The notes below the pieces were generated by a model. The model worked only from the letters and a program-made list of their open reading frames with translations. It had not been told where the DNA came from and did no database searches. DNA of 64,000 bases, taken from Prochilodus magdalenae. Lineage: Eukaryota; Chordata; Actinopteri; Characiformes; Prochilodontidae. Positions 57,572 through 64,000 of the stretch are shown in pieces. The translations under genes were made by a program, and so were the position numbers. The DNA is taken from contig JAMWET010006979.1 in NCBI GenBank assembly GCA_024036415.1, forward strand, positions 776,001 to 840,000, read 5' to 3'. Each line of letters opens with the position of its first letter. Position 1 is the stretch's first letter.

Positions 57572-60484
57572 CTGGGTCAGATAAAGAGGGTTAAGAAGGG
57601 CTGTGCATGAACATCATGGATCAGACCACACAAATGCTGGACTAAATGGAAACGTCAGCTAAAACTTTAGCCCCGAGTGGGATTGTAAGTTAAACCGTAA
57701 TTGGTAATTGCCGGCTTGCGTGGAGAACAGCATCTGTTGCTAAGGCAAAAAGTTACTCGAGCGGCACTCCAACAAAATAAGAAGCTGCAAAATGCTACGG
57801 CACTCGTGACTTGGTCTGCAAGGCTAGCATATAGTACATGTATATAAACCATCTGGGTATCAGATTGTGGATTTAGCATATAGCCTACTCGGCTTTTTAG
57901 TGCTGCATAAGAATGAAAGTTCATTGGCTTAGAGAAAGCTTGCATGAAGACAAACAGATTTCATGAAAACAAGCGATTTCAGCAAACTAGGCTCTTTGAT
58001 CAGGGGAAATGACTTCCTTGTTTGTGCCTAGATTTTCTAACGTGGGCGATTTGTGACCTATCAAGCAATTAGGTATAACTGAATAATAACAAGCACACAA
58101 AGAGAGCACTCAGGAAGCCTGATTTAGTATTCCAGCCCACTGAAAGGTTTCCCTCATCCAGGCTCGAGCCGTAGGCAAGGCACTATTAGAGCTCCGGCAC
58201 GGTCCAGAAAATCGGCCTTGAACTGCGGTCAGAACAGGCTGATGATGAAGTGACCATGAAGCGCCTTAAGAAGCCAATGGTCCAATCCGCTTTCTCTTTC
58301 AGGAATCTCTTCCTAAGTGTTTTTGATTCGCTGAGAGATATTCCAGATGCCCTGTTAAAATTTCTCCGAATTTTTTTTTTTTTTTTTGCTGCTACATGAG
58401 GTAACTGTTGCTGTTAAAATGCGGTGTCTCCGGCCAAGGGAAAGAAGTTTCCAGCTGACCTATATTTTCTTACCACACTGCTTAAAACACATTTGCCTGA
58501 AATATCCGTTGATCCCCATCGATTGTACATCATAATAACAGGATTTTCTGTCAGCGCAATCCCAGGGAGCAACACCCTGGCTGACCAACCCCTAAGAAAA
58601 TGACTTACACTGGTTGCCAACCGTAATACAGAGAAGAGCACATCAGTACTTTGCGCTGGCAGTGATGCACATCATACGTCAAAGCTGCGAGACTGTGTCC
58701 ACGTGGAACCTAGCACCAGTGCTGTTCCAGGGCCTATTTCCTTCATAGCATGTGCTAACTGAGATCAGAGCAGGAATTTGGTTGCCATTCCCAGATCAGC
58801 CCTCCTGAGATGCCTTGAGAAGACTCATCAGCACGTAGACAGCATATGCACAGAGCAAGGGAATTCTTTTTATGGTTATACGTGCTTATCCCAGGCTCGG
58901 ATCCTCAAGCCAAACGTGCTGACAGTTTTGGTTGAACGTTAAAGAGTGTTATCTAAGGCGAAATCCCAAATGAGCGTGACAAATTGTTTACGCACCGCAG
59001 TTGTCGACCGTTGAAAACCCGAACCAGATGTGAGTATGTGCGAGGGAGGTTGGCTATTAACAAAAGTGCAAGACAGCACGAGCGAAAGAAAAGAAGAAAC
59101 AAGAAAAGCTATTCTTTTTTTTTTTTATTAAACAAGCTTGTGTTTTTCAACTGTGACCTACTTTTTGCATCCGCTATACGTCTTCTAGTTCATGTGGACC
59201 CAACTGCTGGGCCTTGGTGACCTGCAACAGGTTAGCGGTAAACAACCCCATGCTTAGGCCTTGGTGTCTATTTGGTGGTGTCTAGCCTCCAAAAATGCAA
59301 ATATGTTCACAAGATCAAACGCCAGTCTACCACAACCCTGATTCCACCACTTGCTCCAGGCTATGTGAAAGTTTGGAGGAGCTGCACACCTACACAGCAG
59401 CTGTGAAATGGAAGAGCAAATCAACTGGGAAATGACACATAAGGAAAACCACTGTTACAATATGCGCCTGTTGCAGACCACAACACCAGTAACACACAAT
59501 AGGATACCTACAGCTATGGGCCATTCTCATAAACCATGTGGGAATATTATAGGCTTCCTCAATAGTATGGATCAAAATGAGACTCTGTGTGTCTTATAGT
59601 CTACTGGATCGTGTTAAGTAAAGTTTGGATAAACTGCATCGTAAGGGACAAAAGACCATGTTCAGACTGCAGGTAGATCGGATTTGTTTCCCAGATCAGA
59701 TCTTTTGTCCACACTGTTATTTGTAATTGATCAGATGGGACTTCTGTGTCCAGATATCACCAGTCAACCTCTATGGGTTGCAGTGTTAACAATGTATGTG
59801 TCAGTAACTAAGTAGGCATGCCTCTGTCGTGGCTTTCATACAAGGATAAACAATCCCTCTGTCGAGTCACAGTACACAACTATTTGGCGGTTTTCTTAAA
59901 TCCCAGCATCTCAGTCAGCCTGGATTTGGCAATGCCGATGTTTGTAGCCCTGCGAGTGGCACCAAAGATACTCAAGAATCCAGACTGAAACACATCTGTA
60001 AAAATCAGACTGGAACCGTATTTCAAACCTTCAAATGGAGCTCATATGCAAAAATCTGATTTTATGTGTCTATTTTTTGTTTTTAAAAAAATCACATAGT
60101 GACTGAAGCTACCCCTGCAGATCAGATGAGCTAATACTAATGCTAATGAAGAAAACTAGCCAGTAGTAGTAGTAACAATGCCCAGAAGCTGGTTGGTGCT
60201 GAGAAAGACATCTTTCATTCAAGATTTTTGAGCAATATTTAATGAAGCAATACAAGAACTCACATTTATATGAGTGTATTAGCATTTATCTATCTGGTAA
60301 AGCTAACTAGTTAGCTAACTGATCTTAGCATTCTTCTATGAAGTAACTTAGCATTAAAGATTAGGGGTGTAAGAAAAATATCTATGGCCAGGTTCTTGCC
60401 AATAAGTATCATATTAAAATGACTTTTAGCAAACGCAGTAACCTAGCTAAAGTTAGCTTACTTTAAGCCTGCTTGTTAATTGTT

Positions 60485-60892
60485 TTAGCACTGATTTGTG
60501 GGTCTGGCCTTCTTCAGCTTTAGGGTTGAACTATAAACACCATCCTCCAGATAATCACCATGCATTAAATGTTCCTCAGCATCACTTTTCCACCATTTCT
60601 TAAGGGTGTGAGAACATGAGTGAATGGGCATTCTCTGGAATGTTTCAGGCCAGTTTAATGCTAACCACAGCTTTGCCTTCATTAGCTGCTGGTTGTTTCC
60701 ATCACTGGCTCTAAATGTATGCTCAAGTGAGTCAGGCCTCACTCTTGGCAACAAGTATACACAAAACAACTCGAAAAGAGGATCTTTACCTAATTGCATT
60801 ACTAAGCCATACGAAGCCTTATGGCAGTGGGTGGCGTTATTCCTCCAGGAAAATGGCTGGCCAGCTAAGTAAAGCATATCTCCTTCAGACAA
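60485..60892 (-). pseudogene. unrecognised 135-codon open frame, possible exon or gene relic
   Basis: I do not recognise this protein. The frame is open from a TTG codon at 60892 (first ATG at codon 5, 60880) to a TAA, and is not low-complexity: it has a balanced composition with Trp at several positions (LWLALNWPET, KKWWKSDAEE), Cys, and a SDGNNQQL segment. It lies in adamts15 intron 1 on the gene's strand. A TTTACTTAG just inside its start could serve as a splice acceptor. There is no signal peptide or membrane segment. It may be a relic of a transposable-element protein or a processed pseudogene, or chance. Confidence 0.3.
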
Positions 60893-61267
60893 GTGCTCAA
60901 TGGCATATTACACTCATAAAATGAACCATGGATCTTCTCATTTAGCAGTGGGTGTCAGCCTGAATTTAACAGGGTGTAACTGGGTTTGGCATGAAGTCCA
61001 TGAAATAAGTTATAGGCAAACACTCCCTTAAGCTCAGCAGTTAGCGACCAGCACTGAGCTCAGATCAGATGCTTTTCAGTGATTGTATAATGTTTCTCTC
61101 GCTCCCAGACATCTCCTCCATGTCTGGCAAAACCTCTCCATCACTGGCAAAAAGTAAAGGGGGGGTCCGGCTCTCTCCCTCTCTCCTGACCCAATTGGCA
61201 CCCAAGAGAGAAAACATACGACTTTCATTACCCCATTTTATAAAATACAAACTGTTCCATGTGTTCA

Positions 61268-61340
61268 TCTCTCTCTCTCTCGCTCTGGCTCTCTCTCGCT
61301 CTATCTCTCTCTCTCTCTCACTCACTCTATCTGTCTATTT
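61268..61340. repeat. CT-rich microsatellite
   Basis: Interrupted (CT)n with CGCT, GGCT and CTAT interruptions inside adamts15 intron 1; GA-rich on the gene strand. Confidence 0.8.
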
Positions 61341-63399
61341 GTTTTACTTTCCCTTGTGACCTGTCTAATTCTATCCCTCTCTTTTTAACCTCCCTCATTA
61401 TATATCAACATAACGTGCCTATTACTCTGGTAACACACCTATTACACAAATACAACAGCGATAAATAGTCAGGCAGAGGTCCGTGTGTCGGCGGGGCTTT
61501 TACGCAAATTTATTTTGGCTAATTTAATAGAAACTGAGAAGCCTGAGCTCATTGCTTTACCATTATATGAGATTTGTAGCTGTGAGTCACCGTTGTAACG
61601 CTAAGGTTATATAGCTGATGTAACTGTTGCTTGTTTAATACAGAGTAATGATCTTACAGGCCTCTCAGAATTACTGTGGAAGTCCCCCTGACTCTCACTT
61701 TGCTGGTATCAGTTCTTGTTCTGTTTTAAAAAAACGTGGGCTGTGATGGAACGTATGAAGTGCTGGTCATGCTTGTCGGAATCATAAAAGAGGAAAGTGG
61801 GCTCTATGATAGTCATGCCCTTATGCCACTGTTTCCTAGGCTCCTTTGCTACATGCTAATCGGTTAGCTTTAAAGGTGTAAGTGCTACTATTAAAAGCAG
61901 TAGCTCATCGTCTTGCAGAAAGCAATGTGTGCACTGGACCGTGACTAAGTCTTGGACTTGGGTGTTGGTTCTGACAGGAAAGAGTCATTATTCGGGGGTA
62001 TCGCTTCAGTTCTGACTGGATGCTAATTGATTTAGTGGTTGATTAATTTAAACAATAACTTTTTTTACAGTTCATTACAAACACTATTGTTAAATAATTA
62101 CCTTTACACAAACACACTCACTAAGTGAGTTGTCTAGACTGAACATTTGGAGTTTACCATGCTTGCCAAGAACTGAAGAGGAAATCGCACTCCGTACTGG
62201 CTCCCTGAGTGCAGAGGGCACATCCTGGAGACAGCAGGACCGGTGACTGTAAGGAAGGAGGTTGTACCGAAACAATTGCTGGAGGGAAAAGGGAATAACT
62301 TGGAAGAAATGTTGCAGCGCCCCTGAGAGAAACTTTCCCCAGGCTGCAGCTGGAAAGGGCCTTCTACAGCAGGTGGGCCTTGACGAGGTGGGATTTTGGG
62401 GGGGTCCCTTTTTCTCTTTCCCTCTCTGGTAATGAGAAACAGGCTTGTTCTAAGGGGATGGGTGGGGGGAAGGAGGAAAGGAGTCAGATCGTTCCCAGCT
62501 GCAAGTGCGGTTCAGGGAAGATCCCATAGAAATTGGACACTTTTCCTTGTTTCATCTGTTACGTCCCTGCCTTAACGTTCCTTTCCCTCATTTGCACGGG
62601 TCACCCAAGCTGCAATAAGAGAACCTGAAACACTCAAGCTGCTCGGGCCAGTGTGCACTGAGGACCAGGCAATAATTCTTGCTTTCCTTCAAATTGCTTA
62701 TATGATTGATTTCGCAATGGCTATTGCAATTTCCTCCCACCGTAGGTGGCTGTATAAAGCCTTTCACTCATAGAGCTGTAAAACTGCTCGCGAAACACAA
62801 GGAAGTCCCAAACATGACAAAACCCATGGAATGACATAACCTTTCCTGTGACATCATTAGAATGACATAAGGTGGTAGCTGCTGTGAGGGGTGTGTAGCG
62901 GGTTTGATCAGATCGCATGTCAGGGGTTCTCCAGGGAGTTCCTGCTGGGCCAACTCTCCTTTCTGTCTGTTTAAGTCATTCGTAGGGTAATCTGAGCTTA
63001 CAGGCATACACCTGAGGGCTACACTTGGAGGGAATCAATATTACTCACCAACAGATTTTGCTGGAGGATCAAATATGCATGGACTTTACTTACATATGTT
63101 GAAAGAGTCATCAATGAAAGTAGTTTTTAATGGTGGCTTTTAATGGCAATAGATCCGTTCTTACTGTGTTGACAGTGATCTGTGTTGAGCTTCCCGGCGG
63201 AATGAAACTAAATAAGTTTCCACTGAGCATTTCCATTCACTTTCATGTATCACTTCATGTAGGAATAATTCTAACCACTTGCATCTCTTTTTCACCTACC
63301 CACCTATCTTTTCCTTAGTCTCAGTTTCATCCAACCAACCATTCATCGACGCACATCCAACCAGTCGTCCAGCTTACGCCTATTTAGCATCGTACAAAG

Positions 63400-63770
63400 G
63401 AGGCTCTTTAAGAGTTCTTCAGCAAATGTAATAGGTCTATTTGGAAAAATGAGTTCTATGTAGAACAGTTTCATGCTTAAATGGGTCCTTTCAATGTGAA
63501 TATGGTTCTAGATAGAGCTTTTTTTTATAAATGATTCTATATAGCATCAAAAAAGGTTCTACTATTGTTGCAAGCTTGACATCATAATAATAGCAGAACC
63601 ATTTTGGTATATTAACCCATATATGAAACACATTCTCATCCTCAGAACCTTTTATCCATGCACAGTACCATTTAACCATGGAATGGCCCTATATAGAAAG
63701 CACGGTATAGGAACAGAACTGCTGCCTGTACTAAAGAACCTTTGAGGAACCATCTTTTGTGTAGAAACGT
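63400..63770. mobile_element. palindromic MITE-like element
   Basis: The stretch contains many short inverted copies of a GGTTCTATATAGAACC-type phrase: GAGTTCTATGTAGAAC, GATTCTATATAGCATC, GGTTCTACTATTG, AGAACCATTTTGG, GGCCCTATATAGAAAG, AAAGAACCTTTGAGGAACC. The left half is rich in GGTTCT and the right half in AGAACC, so the whole can fold on itself. Similar palindromic MITEs are frequent in fish. Borders are approximate. Confidence 0.5.
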
Positions 63771-63889
63771 GTATATACCTATCCATTCTCCTGTTTAAAG
63801 CGCCATTCCATCAACCAACCATTCGCCTCAGCTAATTCATCCATTACTACTGTCTACTAATCCATAAATCTTTGTAATCCCCTTTCCAA

Positions 63890-63980
63890 CACCACCATCC
63901 ATCTCAATTCCATCCAGTCAACCATCCAACCATCCCTCCAACCATCCATTCATTCCTTCTTCCTTTCCTTTACTCAAATG
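63890..63980. repeat. CCATCCAACCAT-type simple repeat
   Basis: Degenerate run of CCATC/CAACCATCC units near the window end, followed by CCTTCTTCCTTTCC. Low-complexity only. Confidence 0.5.
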
Positions 63981-64000
63981 TAGATGCACAAATACATCTG

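Larger units (their letters stand above)
57572..64000. other. adamts15 intron 1 (part); no coding exon recognised
   Basis: About 6.4 kb upstream of exon 2 on the gene strand. I looked for the signal peptide, the prodomain with its cysteine switch and the start of the reprolysin domain, and found none, so exon 1 lies outside the window. It contains poly-T runs (about 58371-58388 and 59113-59126), a CT-rich microsatellite at 61268-61340, an unrecognised open frame at 60485-60892 and a palindromic repeat near 63400-63770. Confidence 0.75.

Noticed and set aside
57572..64000. Search for adamts15 exon 1 or an alternative first exon
   Set aside because: No frame encodes a signal peptide plus prodomain, furin site or the N-terminal reprolysin fold; exon 1 is taken to be outside the window.

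Overview
This is a eukaryotic window and almost certainly comes from a ray-finned fish. It holds one spliced vertebrate gene in a background of AT-leaning DNA dense with teleost-type repeats: Tc1-like transposons, tRNA-headed SINEs, a Rex1/L2-type LINE, CT, GATA and GAGT microsatellites, and several minisatellites. The repeat spectrum suggests an ostariophysan (characin- or catfish-like) fish, but the species cannot be named from the sequence.

The only protein gene I can support is the 3' two-thirds of adamts15, a secreted zinc metalloprotease, on the minus strand at 45941-57571. Seven coding exons (human-style exons 2-8) have canonical AG/GT borders and compatible phases. Together they total 1926 nt (641 residues plus stop). 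They encode the end of the catalytic domain with the zinc site, the disintegrin-like domain, the central thrombospondin type 1 repeat, the cysteine-rich domain, the spacer and two C-terminal thrombospondin repeats. Exon 1 (signal peptide, propeptide, start of the catalytic domain) must lie beyond position 64000, because nothing matching it is seen in 57572-64000. A 3' UTR of about 2 kb is inferred down to an AATAAA at about 43954.

Positions 1-43930 form a gene-poor region downstream of adamts15. 1-6 kb: duplicated and tandem blocks, a 0.5-kb CT tract and SINEs. 9.2-10.7 kb: a 37-39 bp minisatellite with an alternating higher-order pattern. 11-19 kb: Tc1-type remnants, SINEs, a GATA array and a recent 275-bp duplication. 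20.2-21.5 kb: a TTAA-flanked piggyBac-like MITE filled by a 22-bp tandem repeat. 25-28 kb: GAGT, CACA and CT tracts. 31-39 kb: several Tc1-like fragments, one with intact inverted repeats, and a truncated LINE. 42 kb: three copies of a roughly 160-bp tandem repeat.

The adamts15 introns carry further MITE and SINE remnants. In intron 1 there is an unrecognised 135-codon open frame on the gene's own strand. I found no CRISPR array, operon or other prokaryotic system, no functional tRNA or rRNA gene, and no convincing new biological system. The most unusual items are structural: the minisatellite inside the piggyBac-like element, the nested duplication at 16.9/18.7 kb, and a bistable hairpin at 8.03 kb.
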